Assembly: GCA_000720995.1 (NCBI GenBank)
Contig: JOEL01000001.1
Location: 1 to 64,000 of the forward strand
Source: Streptomyces celluloflavus
Lineage (GTDB): Bacteria > Actinomycetota > Actinomycetes > Streptomycetales > Streptomycetaceae
Length of the DNA: 64,000 nt
Direction: 5' to 3'
The notes beneath the pieces were generated by a model. It was not told the origin of the DNA, made no database searches, and worked only from the letters and a program-made list of their open reading frames with translations. The position numbers and the translations under genes were made by a program. Positions 44,057 to 52,102 of this stretch are shown here, one piece after another (within the stretch, counting starts at the first letter, position 1; each line of letters opens with the position of its first letter).

Positions 44057-44815
44057 CTACGGAAGGGCCGCCAGGGAGGCGAGCAGCAGCGCCGAGCAGA
44101 GCACTTCGAGCGCGCCGACCACCCCGACGCGCACCCCGCGGGCGGGCAGTGTCACGGCCCGTACGAAGAAGAGCGTGAAGACCGGCGCCAGCCAGGGGTC
44201 CATCGTGGTCGCGACGACGACCGCGACACCGTGATAAACGGCCGAGGCGACGCGATAGGGACGGCTCGCACGCTCCCGGATCATGGTTTTCACATAGAGA
44301 ATCGTGCCGGTGAAATACAGCAGACAGGCCACCGTGGCCGTCCAGACCGTGGAATCCAGCGCACCGCTTCCCAACCGGTAGGAAACGAGCAGCATGCCGC
44401 AGGCGGGGATCACCGCGACAATTCCGTTGAGCAGTGAACGTTCATTATTGCGGTACGCGTGGAACATATTGACCGCGAAGAACGGCACCGCGCACAGGGC
44501 CGCGACCAGCAGCCAGGGCCGGCCGGCGGCGAGCGGTGCGCCGAGCGCCGCACACGCCGCGCCGAAACCGGCCAGCGGCGCGAGATGGCGGCGCGGCGCC
44601 CGCGGATTACGGGACAGCCGGCGCAGCCGGACGTACTGCTGGGCGTGGTGGGCCGTGCCGTACGCGAGCAGCCAGACGGGCAGCAGCAGCGCGTGCCGGG
44701 CGGTGAATCCGCCCAGCAGGCCACCCGCCAGGAACGGTACGACGAGCATGGCCCAGGCGCCGTGCTGCTGGGGTATCCAGCGGCGGAGGGCGCGCCGCGC
44801 CGGCGAGATGGTCAT
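44057..44815 (-). CDS. YwiC-like membrane protein
   Basis: The 252-residue polytopic protein starts with the family hallmark RRWIPQQHGAWAMLVVPF and contains about seven hydrophobic segments. The last third includes VKTMIRERASRPYRVASAVYHG. Function unknown; in Bacillus subtilis ywiC lies in the narK-fnr-narGHJI anaerobic nitrate region. Here it is divergent from a radical SAM gene and may use a leaderless start, since a TATATT -10 ends 7 bases before the ATG. Confidence 0.82.
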   Translation of the reverse strand: MTISPARRALRRWIPQQHGAWAMLVVPFLAGGLLGGFTARHALLLPVWLLAYGTAHHAQQYVRLRRLSRNPRAPRRHLAPLAGFGAACAALGAPLAAGRPWLLVAALCAVPFFAVNMFHAYRNNERSLLNGIVAVIPACGMLLVSYRLGSGALDSTVWTATVACLLYFTGTILYVKTMIRERASRPYRVASAVYHGVAVVVATTMDPWLAPVFTLFFVRAVTLPARGVRVGVVGALEVLCSALLLASLAALP

Positions 44816-44822
44816 GCCCCCG

Positions 44823-44828
44823 AATATA
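44823..44828 (-). promoter_or_regulatory. Probable -10 of the YwiC-like gene
   Basis: TATATT on the minus strand, 7 bases before the ATG at 44815, so transcription would begin at or next to the start codon. The corresponding -35 (ATTTTT) is poor, as in activator-dependent promoters. Confidence 0.5.
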
Positions 44829-44850
44829 GACCGGACGATAAGAGAAAAAA

Positions 44851-44885
44851 TAAGTCCGAAAGACCCGGACCTAAGTCCCGGAAAT
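44851..44885. promoter_or_regulatory. DevR/OsdR-like boxes in the divergent promoter
   Basis: CCCGGACCTAAGTCCCGG (44864-44881) fits the DevR core GGGAC-N4-GTCCC with one mismatch (CGGAC-CTAA-GTCCC). A half-site TAAGTCCGAAA starts at 44851, exactly 21 bases from TAAGTCCCGGAAA at 44872, two helical turns. A second symmetric element, CCCGG-AAAT-CCGGG, lies at 44877-44890. Relative to the likely YwiC start the sites centre near -41 and -58, typical of DevR-type activation. Confidence 0.5.
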
Positions 44886-44983
44886 CCGGGGCGATATACC
44901 CGGTGAAGGGCGCCGGTGACGCAATTTCGGCGGCGTACAGTGCGAATGTTCCGAATTGCCGCAGCGACCTGTGGAGCCGTTTC

Positions 44984-46168
44984 GTGCCGAATAACCGCCT
45001 GGTCCGCCGCCCCCGCCACGACGTCGCCGAACGGCCCTTCATCGTCATCTGGGAGGCCACCCGGGCCTGCCCGCTGGCCTGCGCGCACTGCCGGGCCGAG
45101 GCGCAGACCGCCCGGCACCCCGGCGAACTCGGCACCGCGGACGCCCGCGCCGTCATGGACCAGATCGCCGCCTTCGGGCGCCCGAGCCCACTCTTCGTGA
45201 TCACCGGAGGCGACCCGTTCCAGCGCCCCGACCTGAACGAACTCGTGCGGTACGGAACGGGGTTGGGGCTGCGCGTCGCCGTCTCGCCGTCCGGCACCCC
45301 CACCCTCACCCGCGACCGCCTCGCCGCGGTCCGGGACGCCGGCGCGATCGCCCTCTCGCTCAGCCTCGACGGTTCCACCGCCGCACTGCACGACAGCTTC
45401 CGCGGCGTCCCGGGCGTCTACGGCTGGACCCTGGACGCCTGGCGGACCGCCCGCGAACTCGGCCTCAAGGTGCAGATCAACACCACCGTCACCCGCCACA
45501 ACCTCACCGACCTGGCCGATGTCGTCCGGCTGGTGCGCGACGAGGGCGCGATGCTGTGGAGCGCCTTCCTCCTCGTCCCCACCGGCCGCGGGCAGCAGCT
45601 CGCCGCGCTGTGCGCCACCGAGGTCGAGGACGTCCTGAACTTCGTCCACGACGCGGGCGCGGTGATCGCCGCCAAGACCACCGAGGGGCACCACTTCCGC
45701 CGGGTCGCCCTCCAGCGGGCCGTCCTGGACACCCTCGGTGAGGACCCGGCAGCCACCCTCGGGCTCGGCGGTCTCTACCGTCTGCTCACGGACCGGGCGG
45801 CGGAGCTGGGGCTGGACGCCGGCCGGGTACGGCGCCCGCCGATGGACGTCGGCTCCGGCCGCGGCTTCGTCTTCATCTCGCACACCGGCACCGTGCACCC
45901 CAGCGGCTTCCTGCCGCTGGACGCGGGCAACGTCAAGGACCGCCCACTCACCGAGATCTACCGCACCTCCGCGCTCTTCACGGCGCTGCGCGACCCGGCG
46001 CGACTCGGCGGCGCCTGCGGCGCCTGCGAGTTCCGCACCGTCTGCGGCGGCTCCCGGTCGCGCGCCTATGGCATCACCGGCGACCCGCTCGCCGCCGACC
46101 CGTGGTGCTCCTACCGGCCGGGCAGCTTCCCGCACCAGGACCGGCTGGCCGAGCTGCTCCCCACCTGA
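44984..46168 (+). CDS. Radical SAM/SPASM protein, TIGR04053-like
   Basis: The 394-residue protein has radical SAM Cys motif CPLACAHC within FIVIWEATRACPLACAHCRA, GGDPF and SLSLDGS in the barrel. A C-terminal SPASM region holds CGACEFRTVC followed by DPWC, ligands for an auxiliary iron-sulfur cluster. It resembles the haem-related branch (NirJ/AhbD relatives, TIGR04053). The GTG start is chosen for GGAG seven bases upstream. It is followed 56 bases later by a HemY/CgoX-like oxidase. Likely acts on a porphyrin side chain or on a peptide; porphyrin is favoured by context. Confidence 0.85.
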   Translation: MPNNRLVRRPRHDVAERPFIVIWEATRACPLACAHCRAEAQTARHPGELGTADARAVMDQIAAFGRPSPLFVITGGDPFQRPDLNELVRYGTGLGLRVAVSPSGTPTLTRDRLAAVRDAGAIALSLSLDGSTAALHDSFRGVPGVYGWTLDAWRTARELGLKVQINTTVTRHNLTDLADVVRLVRDEGAMLWSAFLLVPTGRGQQLAALCATEVEDVLNFVHDAGAVIAAKTTEGHHFRRVALQRAVLDTLGEDPAATLGLGGLYRLLTDRAAELGLDAGRVRRPPMDVGSGRGFVFISHTGTVHPSGFLPLDAGNVKDRPLTEIYRTSALFTALRDPARLGGACGACEFRTVCGGSRSRAYGITGDPLAADPWCSYRPGSFPHQDRLAELLPT

Positions 46169-46224
46169 GACGCGCCCCCGTCCGGTCATCCGTCCTCCGC
46201 ATCCCCCCTTGTCAGGAGCGCACT

Positions 46225-47688
46225 GTGAGCACCACGCCCGGTATACCGAAGACCGCCGCCACCCCGCGCCCGCCCCGGCACGCCGTGGTGATCGGCGGCG
46301 GGATCGCCGGCCTGGCCGCCGCCTGGCAGCTGCGCGAAACGGCCCCGGACGCGCTCCGCGTCACCGTCCTGGAGAGCGCGGACCGCGTCGGCGGCAAACT
46401 CTCCACCCGGACCCTCGCCGGCACCGTCCTCGACGACGGCTGCGAGTCGATGATGTCGCTGCGCCCCGAGGTGGTGCGGCTGGCCGAGGCGGTCGGCCTC
46501 GGCGGCGAGCTGCTGCCGCCCGCCGCCGCGCCCACCACCGTCTGGACCCGCGGCGCGCTGCGCGCCCTGCCGCCGGGCCATGTCATGGGCGTACCGACCG
46601 ACCCCGACGCGCTGGCCGCGACCGGACTGCTCTCCGCCGCCGGCGTCGACCGGCTCCGGCGGGAGCCCGCGCTGCCGGCCGTGCCCGTGGTGGGCGACAT
46701 CACCGTCGGCCGCTATCTCACCGACCGGCTCGGCCCGGAGACCGTCGACCGGATCGTCGAACCGCTGCTCGGCGGCATCTACGCCGGCCGCACCGAACTG
46801 CTCTCACTCGAAGCGGTGATGCCCCGGCTCCTGCCGTTCGCCCGCCGCGGTACCTCCCTCCTCGACGGGCTGCGCGCCGCCCGGCGGGACGCCCCGCAGG
46901 GCCCGCCGCCGCAGGTCGTCACCGGTCTGCGCGGCGGTGTGGGCCGGCTGCCCGCCGCCGTCGCCGCGTCCCTGGCCGGCAGCCGCGACGCGGAGATCCG
47001 CACCGGCACCCGCGTCGTCTCCCTGTGGCGCAGCGACCGGGGCTGGCACATCCTCGCCGAGACCGGTCAGGGCCCACTGGAACTCATCGCCGACGCCGTG
47101 GTGCTGGCACTGCCCGCGCACCCCGCCGGCCGGCTGCTCGCCCCGCACGCGCCCGCCGTGGCCGGTGAACTGTCCGGCTACGGCTACGCCGCCACCGCCG
47201 TCGTCACCCTCGCCTTCGACCGGCGTACGCTGCCCGCCGTCCCGCGCGGCAACGGCTTCCTCGTCCCGCCCGTCGACGGCCGCACCGTCAAGGCCGCCAC
47301 CTTCACCAGCAACAAATGGAGTGCGGTGGCCGAGGCCGATCCGGGCACCTTCCACCTGCGCACCTCCATCGGCCGGTTCGGGGCGGCCGAGGACCTGGCG
47401 CGGTCCGACGACGAACTGGTCCGCCGCTCGCTGGCCGACCTGGGCGACGCGCTCGGCGGCCCGCTCGGCGATCCGTCCGACGCCGCCGTCACCCACTGGC
47501 CCGACGGGCTGCCGCAGTACACCGTCGGCCACCAGGAGCGCGTCGCCCGCATCCGGTCCGGGATGGCGCACCTCCCCGGCCTGGCCGTCTGCGGTGCCGC
47601 GTACGACGGAGTCGGGGTCGCGGCGTGCGTCGCGAGCGGGCAGCGGGCGGCGGCCGAGGTCCTGACGGCGGTCGACGCGGGCCGGTGA
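46225..47688 (+). CDS. hemY: HemY/CgoX-type (copro)porphyrinogen oxidase
   Basis: The 487-residue FAD enzyme has N-terminal VVIGGGIAGLAAAWQL and VLESADRVGGKLST, middle RIVEPLLGGIYAGRTELLSLEA (very typical of the HemY/PPOX family) and C-terminal LPGLAVCGAAYDGVGVAACVASG. In actinobacteria such enzymes oxidise coproporphyrinogen III in the coproporphyrin-dependent haem route (the older name hemG is often used). GTG follows AGGAG. A hemQ/chdC decarboxylase does not follow, suggesting this may be a second, specialised copy. Confidence 0.87.
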   Translation: MSTTPGIPKTAATPRPPRHAVVIGGGIAGLAAAWQLRETAPDALRVTVLESADRVGGKLSTRTLAGTVLDDGCESMMSLRPEVVRLAEAVGLGGELLPPAAAPTTVWTRGALRALPPGHVMGVPTDPDALAATGLLSAAGVDRLRREPALPAVPVVGDITVGRYLTDRLGPETVDRIVEPLLGGIYAGRTELLSLEAVMPRLLPFARRGTSLLDGLRAARRDAPQGPPPQVVTGLRGGVGRLPAAVAASLAGSRDAEIRTGTRVVSLWRSDRGWHILAETGQGPLELIADAVVLALPAHPAGRLLAPHAPAVAGELSGYGYAATAVVTLAFDRRTLPAVPRGNGFLVPPVDGRTVKAATFTSNKWSAVAEADPGTFHLRTSIGRFGAAEDLARSDDELVRRSLADLGDALGGPLGDPSDAAVTHWPDGLPQYTVGHQERVARIRSGMAHLPGLAVCGAAYDGVGVAACVASGQRAAAEVLTAVDAGR

Positions 47689-47765
47689 CCCGCAGTGATC
47701 ACCTGATCGGAGTACCCGGAGTCGAACCGCATATACCGCGAAATACGCCAAACTGGCCGCCCCCT

Positions 47766-47783
47766 GCCGCCTGATCAGGCGGC
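47766..47783. promoter_or_regulatory. 18-bp perfect palindrome before the small membrane protein
   Basis: GCCGCCTGATCAGGCGGC ends 16 bases before the ATG at 47800, directly adjoining the GAGGAGG ribosome site. Further TGATCA/CTGATC copies occur at 47696-47710. It may be a hemY terminator, an operator, or an RNA hairpin tuning translation of the next two genes. Confidence 0.45.
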
Positions 47784-47799
47784 GTCGAGGAGGTGTGCC

Positions 47800-47994
47800 A
47801 TGGTGATCTCCCTCTCGGTCATCCTCTTGCTGGTGATCTTGACTGTCATTTTCCTGCGCGGCGGAAAGCTCAAGCTCTCGCACGCCCTGGTCTGCGTGCT
47901 GCTCGGCTTCTACCTCGCGAGCAGCAGCTTCGCACCGGACATCCACAACGGTCTGGGCAGTGTCGCGGATGCGGTGAGCAGCGTGCGCCCGTGA
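47800..47994 (+). CDS. 64-residue single-TM or double-TM membrane protein
   Basis: The sequence starts MVISLSVILLLVILTVIFLR, a TM helix, then a short basic loop GGKLKLS and a second hydrophobic stretch HALVCVLLGFYLASSSFAP. The tail DIHNGLGSVADAVSSV is amphipathic. Strong ribosome site GAGGAGGTGTGCC. Its stop overlaps the GTG of the NarK-like gene (GTGA), so the two are translated together. Family not recognised with certainty; it may be an accessory or assembly subunit of the transporter. Confidence 0.75.
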   Translation: MVISLSVILLLVILTVIFLRGGKLKLSHALVCVLLGFYLASSSFAPDIHNGLGSVADAVSSVRP

Positions 47995-49202
47995 CCCTGT
48001 CGGCCTTCCGGAACCTCCTGCTCGCCACCATCGGTTTCGCCGTGACCTTCTGGGCGTGGAACCTCATCTCCCCGCTCGGCAACGACTTCCGGACCAGCCT
48101 GGGCCTGACCCACTTCGAGGAGTCGGCGCTGGTGGCCGTGCCGGTACTGGTCGGCTCGCTGGGCCGGGTGCCGGTCGGCGCGCTCACCGACCGCTACGGC
48201 GCCCGGGTGATGTTCCCGCTGATCTCCGCGCTCACCGTCATCCCCGTGCTGCTGCTCATCCCCGCCAAGTCCTACCCCGCGCTGCTCGTCGTCGGATTCC
48301 TGCTCGGCCTGGGCGGCACCACGTTCGCCATCGGCATCCCGCTCGTCAACGGCTGGTTCCCGCCCGGTAAACGCGGTCTGGCGCTGGGCGTCTTCGGTAT
48401 GGGCATGGGTGGCGTCGCCCTCTCCGGCTATCTGACCCCGCGCATCCACCGGTACGACGAGAACCTCCCGTACCTCGTCGTCGCCATCGTGCTGGCCGCC
48501 TACGCGGTGTGCGCCGCGCTGCTGATCAACGACAACCCGGACCGGCCGGTCCCGCAGTCCTCCCTCGGCACCCGGCTGGGCCAGGCCGGCCGGCTCCGGG
48601 TCACCTGGGAACTGGCCGCGCTGTACGCGATCGGCTTCGGCGGCATCGTCGCGTTCGGCGTCTATCTGCCGACGTACCTGGAGAACGCCTACCACCTGGA
48701 CACCACCGACGCGGGCACCAAAACGGCCGGATTCGCGGTGGTCGCCGTCATCTTCCGGCCCATCGGCGGCTGGCTCTCGGACCGGGTGCACCCGGCGGTG
48801 GTCACCGCCTGGGCGTTCGGCGGGGTCGCGGTGCTCGCCGTCGTCCAGGCATTCGGACCGGCGCTGAACCCCACCGGAACGATCGCCTTGCTGCTCATGG
48901 CGGCCGGCCTGGGCGCTTCCAGCGGCTCGGTCTTCGCGCTGGTCTCGCGGGTGACGCCGCAGGCCCAGGTCGGCAGCGTCACCGGCATCGTCGGCGCCAT
49001 CGGCGGCCTCGGCGGCTTCGTACCGCCGCTCCTGATGGGAGCGGTCTACAGCGGTACGGGGTCCTACTCCATCGGCCTCATGCTGCTCTCCGACCTCGCC
49101 CTGGCCGGCTGTGTCTACGCCGCCGGCCGGATGCGCACCGTGGGCACCACCCCCATCGACACCACCGCCCCCACCCGCACCGGCGGTGCCTTCCCCGCAT
49201 GA
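47991..49202 (+). CDS. NarK-like MFS nitrate/nitrite transporter
   Basis: The 403-residue 12-TM major facilitator starts ATIGFAVTFWAWNLISPLGNDF as in actinobacterial NarK. TM4-5 carry the glycine-rich stretch GFLLGLGGTTFAIGIPLVNG then WFPPGKRGLALGVFGMGMGG, a nitrate/nitrite porter (NNP) signature, and RPIGGWLSDRVHP near 260 is the repeat-2 loop. Probably exchanges or imports nitrate and nitrite. Coupled translation with the small membrane protein; same strand as the radical SAM and HemY genes. Confidence 0.85.
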   Translation: MTLSAFRNLLLATIGFAVTFWAWNLISPLGNDFRTSLGLTHFEESALVAVPVLVGSLGRVPVGALTDRYGARVMFPLISALTVIPVLLLIPAKSYPALLVVGFLLGLGGTTFAIGIPLVNGWFPPGKRGLALGVFGMGMGGVALSGYLTPRIHRYDENLPYLVVAIVLAAYAVCAALLINDNPDRPVPQSSLGTRLGQAGRLRVTWELAALYAIGFGGIVAFGVYLPTYLENAYHLDTTDAGTKTAGFAVVAVIFRPIGGWLSDRVHPAVVTAWAFGGVAVLAVVQAFGPALNPTGTIALLLMAAGLGASSGSVFALVSRVTPQAQVGSVTGIVGAIGGLGGFVPPLLMGAVYSGTGSYSIGLMLLSDLALAGCVYAAGRMRTVGTTPIDTTAPTRTGGAFPA

Positions 49203-49260
49203 CCTCGCCCGCCGGTCGTCCGCCGGCCTGCCAGCAGGATCTGGACGGCCCGAAGGCCGG

Positions 49261-50508
49261 TCAGGAGGACCGCGAGGAGAAGACCCCGATGCCGTTCGCG
49301 ACCGGCCGCTCCGCACCGCCCGACGGATGGTTGCGCACCGTCACCTGCCGGCTGTCCGGGTCGCGGGTGACCAGCGTGGCCGACCCGCCGCCGTCCAGAT
49401 CGACCGCCTCCCGCGCGCCCAACTCGCCCATCAGAAGGGCCAGTTCGCGCACCGTAAGACCGGCCTGACCGGCCGCCCCGTCCAACGAGAGCAGATAGAG
49501 CACCCGGCCGCCGGGCCCGAACCCGGCCGCGGTGCGCACCGCGACGGCGTCCGTGTCGAGACCGTCCACCGGCCGCGCGTCCCGCAGGACCGGGAAACCG
49601 CCGATCGCGAACCGCAGCGGACCGGCCCCCCGGCTCACGAGGCGGTGGCCGACCCCGACCGGATCGCCCGGACGTAGCCTGCGCAGTTGCCGGGCCCCCT
49701 CCTCCCGGCCCACCAGCACCACGCTCCCCGCGGCGACCCCGCCGCCGCCCGGCCGCTGTGCGAGCGCCGTCACCCGGCCGTGCCGGACGGTCACCTCGGC
49801 GGTCTCCGTACTGCACGGCGCCGCCCGGTCGGTGTCCGTACCGCAGGTGGCGCGCACCCGCGAGGCGGGGCCCCACCGTTCGGTGTACGCGCCGATGCCG
49901 TTCACCGGCAGCGCGAAGAGATTGAGCCCGCGCAGTGGCAGCGGCCCCCGGGCGGTCAGCACCGCACCGCGCAGCGTGAGCCGGTCGAGCCGCGCCCGGC
50001 GGTCGTAGCCGACACCGATGACGTCCTCGGTGGACGCGCCCGGCGGCAGGGCCGGGCCGAACCGCTGCCCGTCGGGCACCGCGCTCTTGAGCACCCGCCC
50101 GGCGGCGATCTCCGGTCCGTCCGGGGCGCCGGTCACCTCCACACCGGGGTGCTGGACCTCGACGATATGGAAGAAGTCTCCGTTGACGGCGCCCACCGCG
50201 CCCTGCGCGGCGGCCAGGCGGGACACCGGCGCCCGCGCGCCGACCACCCCCGGATGGAGCAGATCCACCGTGACCCGCGGATCGGCCAGATCGACCGTCA
50301 GCAGATGGCCGAGCACCGTGCCGCGCGGCACCGTCAGCCGGAATTCGCCGTACGTCACACCGGGCGCCACCGGCACCGCGGCCGCCCGGCGCAAGGTCTC
50401 GCCCGCGGCGGTGGCCGGTGCCCCGCCCGCCAGCGCGCCGCCGGCCAGCACCCCCCACGCCACCAGAACTGTCAGCACCGCGCGAACCCGGCCGAATCGC
50501 TGCCTCAC
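49261..50508 (-). CDS. Exported phosphodiester glycosidase (NAGPA domain)
   Basis: The 415-residue product has an N-terminal signal (VLTVLVAWGVLAGGALAGG). The C-terminal NAGPA-type domain has VGAVNGDFFHI, IGVGYDRRARL and the hallmark AVDLDGGGSATLV, ending GVFSS. The family uncovers phosphodiester-linked N-acetylglucosamine and in bacteria works on envelope or exopolysaccharide phosphodiesters. GTG start four bases after AGGGGG. Single gene, convergent with narK without a clear hairpin between. Confidence 0.87.
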   Translation of the reverse strand: MRQRFGRVRAVLTVLVAWGVLAGGALAGGAPATAAGETLRRAAAVPVAPGVTYGEFRLTVPRGTVLGHLLTVDLADPRVTVDLLHPGVVGARAPVSRLAAAQGAVGAVNGDFFHIVEVQHPGVEVTGAPDGPEIAAGRVLKSAVPDGQRFGPALPPGASTEDVIGVGYDRRARLDRLTLRGAVLTARGPLPLRGLNLFALPVNGIGAYTERWGPASRVRATCGTDTDRAAPCSTETAEVTVRHGRVTALAQRPGGGGVAAGSVVLVGREEGARQLRRLRPGDPVGVGHRLVSRGAGPLRFAIGGFPVLRDARPVDGLDTDAVAVRTAAGFGPGGRVLYLLSLDGAAGQAGLTVRELALLMGELGAREAVDLDGGGSATLVTRDPDSRQVTVRNHPSGGAERPVANGIGVFSSRSS

Positions 50509-50654
50509 GAGTCCCCCTGACGTCCCGCCAACTGTCCCATGTGCCCGGGGCGTTCACCACGAGCCGAAGTCGACGGGAATCCGTACATCCGCTGTACGGC
50601 GCCGTACGGGACGCCGCGCCCGGCGCGGGCGTCGCCGCGGGTGCGCCGCCCGCG

Positions 50655-51182
50655 CTACGGCAGGTGTCCGGCGGACCCGGCGTGCGCGGGCCCCGGGCCG
50701 TACGGCTCCGGCGGGCACTGGGCGCGCAGCTCGTCGAGTACCCGGCGCAGGTCCCCGGCCGGTACGGACGGCAGCAGCATGGCCACCGCCGTCAGCAGCC
50801 GGCCGAGGACGAACGTGGTGTCGGGGGTGGTGCGGACCAGGGCCCGTACCGCCTCGACATCGCCGTCCCGGAGCCCTTCGAGCAGCGTCACCACCCCGGG
50901 CGCCGCCGCCTCGTCGGTCTCCACCCAGCCCGGCTCGCCGGGTGTTTTGCGGGCCAGATGGTGCAGGACTCGGTCGGCGACATCGCTGCGGTACGCCTTG
51001 CGCACCGCCTCGTTGGCGACCCAGGCGAGAGCCGAGACCAGGTCCCGGCTCTCCTCTGCGGACATCTCCTCGGGGAGTGCCTCGTCGAACGCCTGCTGGT
51101 TGCCGTGCCGGAAGGCCAGGAGAAGGCGGCCCGCCTTGGCCTTCGCCGCAGCGACACTGATGTCTGATATCTCGCCACTCAC
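50655..51182 (-). CDS. Hypothetical protein, 175 residues
   Basis: All-helical, acidic, soluble protein with Ala/Leu/Glu-rich repeats resembling two HEAT/ankyrin-like helical pairs (LLLAFRHGNQQAFDEAL; LLEGLRDGDVEAVRAL have the same L-x-G-N/D-x2-A-x-E/R pattern). No family recognised. GTG start at 51182 follows TAAAGCTTTACGGGT on the minus strand, with no clear Shine-Dalgarno, so initiation may be leaderless. Flanked by exported-enzyme genes but has no signal sequence itself. Confidence 0.6.
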   Translation of the reverse strand: MSGEISDISVAAAKAKAGRLLLAFRHGNQQAFDEALPEEMSAEESRDLVSALAWVANEAVRKAYRSDVADRVLHHLARKTPGEPGWVETDEAAAPGVVTLLEGLRDGDVEAVRALVRTTPDTTFVLGRLLTAVAMLLPSVPAGDLRRVLDELRAQCPPEPYGPGPAHAGSAGHLP

Positions 51183-51252
51183 CCGTAAAGCTTAAAGGTG
51201 CGGCATGTGTCCCCGCAGGTACGGTACGGCCCCGGCGTCACTTGGCGGTCTG

Positions 51253-51867
51253 TCAGGAGTCCTCGATGACCAGCCGCATATAGCGGGCCCAGTCCCAGTA
51301 CTCGCCGGGGTCGGTGTGGTCGGTGCCGGGCACCTCGGCATGGCCGATGATGTGCTCGCGGTCCTTGGGGATGCCGTAGCGCTCGCAGATGGCGGCGGTC
51401 AGCCGTGCGGACTGCCGGTACAGCGCGTCGGTGAACCACTTCGGCTCGTCGATCCAGCCCTCGTGCTCGATGCCGATGCTGTGGGTGTTGTAGTCCCAGT
51501 TGCCGGCGTGCCAGGCGATATTGCGTTCGCTCACGCACTGGGCGAGGTAGCCGTCGGCGGACCGTACGACATAGTGGGCGGCCGCCTGGTGTGCGGGGTC
51601 CTGGAAGAGCCGGAGGGTGTCGGTGTACGTCTCCTGGGTCACATGCACCACGACCATCTCGATCGGGTACTGGGCCGGACGGTCGGCTTCGGTGTAGTTG
51701 GCGGGGCTGGCCGCGGACCAGTGGACGGGCGGATACGCCGCGAGGCCCGGCCCGGCGGGGCGCGCGGCCGCGCGGGCGGTGGCGAGCGGGGTGAGGGCGG
51801 CGGCCGCGGCGAGCGCGGCGGCGCCGGTGAGCAGCTGTCGGCGGGCGGGGTGGTGGCCGGACTCCAT
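51253..51867 (-). CDS. Tat-type exported N-acetylmuramoyl-L-alanine amidase (Amidase_2)
   Basis: The 204-residue product has RRQLLTG plus an Ala-rich core as Tat-like signal. The amidase-2 domain has zinc-ligand candidates His in MVVVHVTQET, His in GHAEVPGTDHTDPG, and the core SERNIAWHAGNWDYNTHSIGIEHEG. Cleaves the muramoyl-alanine bond of peptidoglycan. ATG chosen for AGGAG at six bases and for the signal; the extra upstream 14 residues are not needed. Confidence 0.9.
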   Translation of the reverse strand: MESGHHPARRQLLTGAAALAAAAALTPLATARAAARPAGPGLAAYPPVHWSAASPANYTEADRPAQYPIEMVVVHVTQETYTDTLRLFQDPAHQAAAHYVVRSADGYLAQCVSERNIAWHAGNWDYNTHSIGIEHEGWIDEPKWFTDALYRQSARLTAAICERYGIPKDREHIIGHAEVPGTDHTDPGEYWDWARYMRLVIEDS

Positions 51868-52035
51868 GGGAACTCCTGGCATGGTCAGATTTCGTCGCGT
51901 ACATGTCACGCAGCTGTGGTGCGTTCATCATGCGCAACAGGGCGCGGCCTGCCAAGGGAATGGCCGATCCGTCAATGGCTTGACCAAAGATGGAACAATG
52001 CAGGTCAGAAGTGGGAAACAAATGATCGGACGTCA

Positions 52036-52085
52036 CCCGGGTGCCGCGACCGGCCCCAAGACCGGGGACGGCGGCGGCACCCGGG
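52036..52085 (-). terminator. Terminator hairpin after the first encapsulin gene
   Basis: CCCGGGTGCCGC (52036-52047) pairs with GCGGCACCCGGG (52074-52085), with an inner CCGG/CCGG stem-loop. It begins 18 bases beyond the minus-strand stop. Confidence 0.6.
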
Positions 52086-52102
52086 CCCGGCCCGGTCGCC
52101 GG

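Noticed and set aside
44057-46189. 710-codon minus-strand reading that would fuse extra sequence to the YwiC-like protein
   Set aside because: The upstream part is the complement of the radical SAM gene; RRWIPQQHGAWA near the ATG at 44815 is the normal YwiC N terminus.
47689-47799. tRNA-like T-loop on the minus strand (complement of GGAGTCGAACC at 47718-47728)
   Set aside because: No matching acceptor 5' strand, D-arm or anticodon arm can be folded around it; the T-stem itself pairs poorly.
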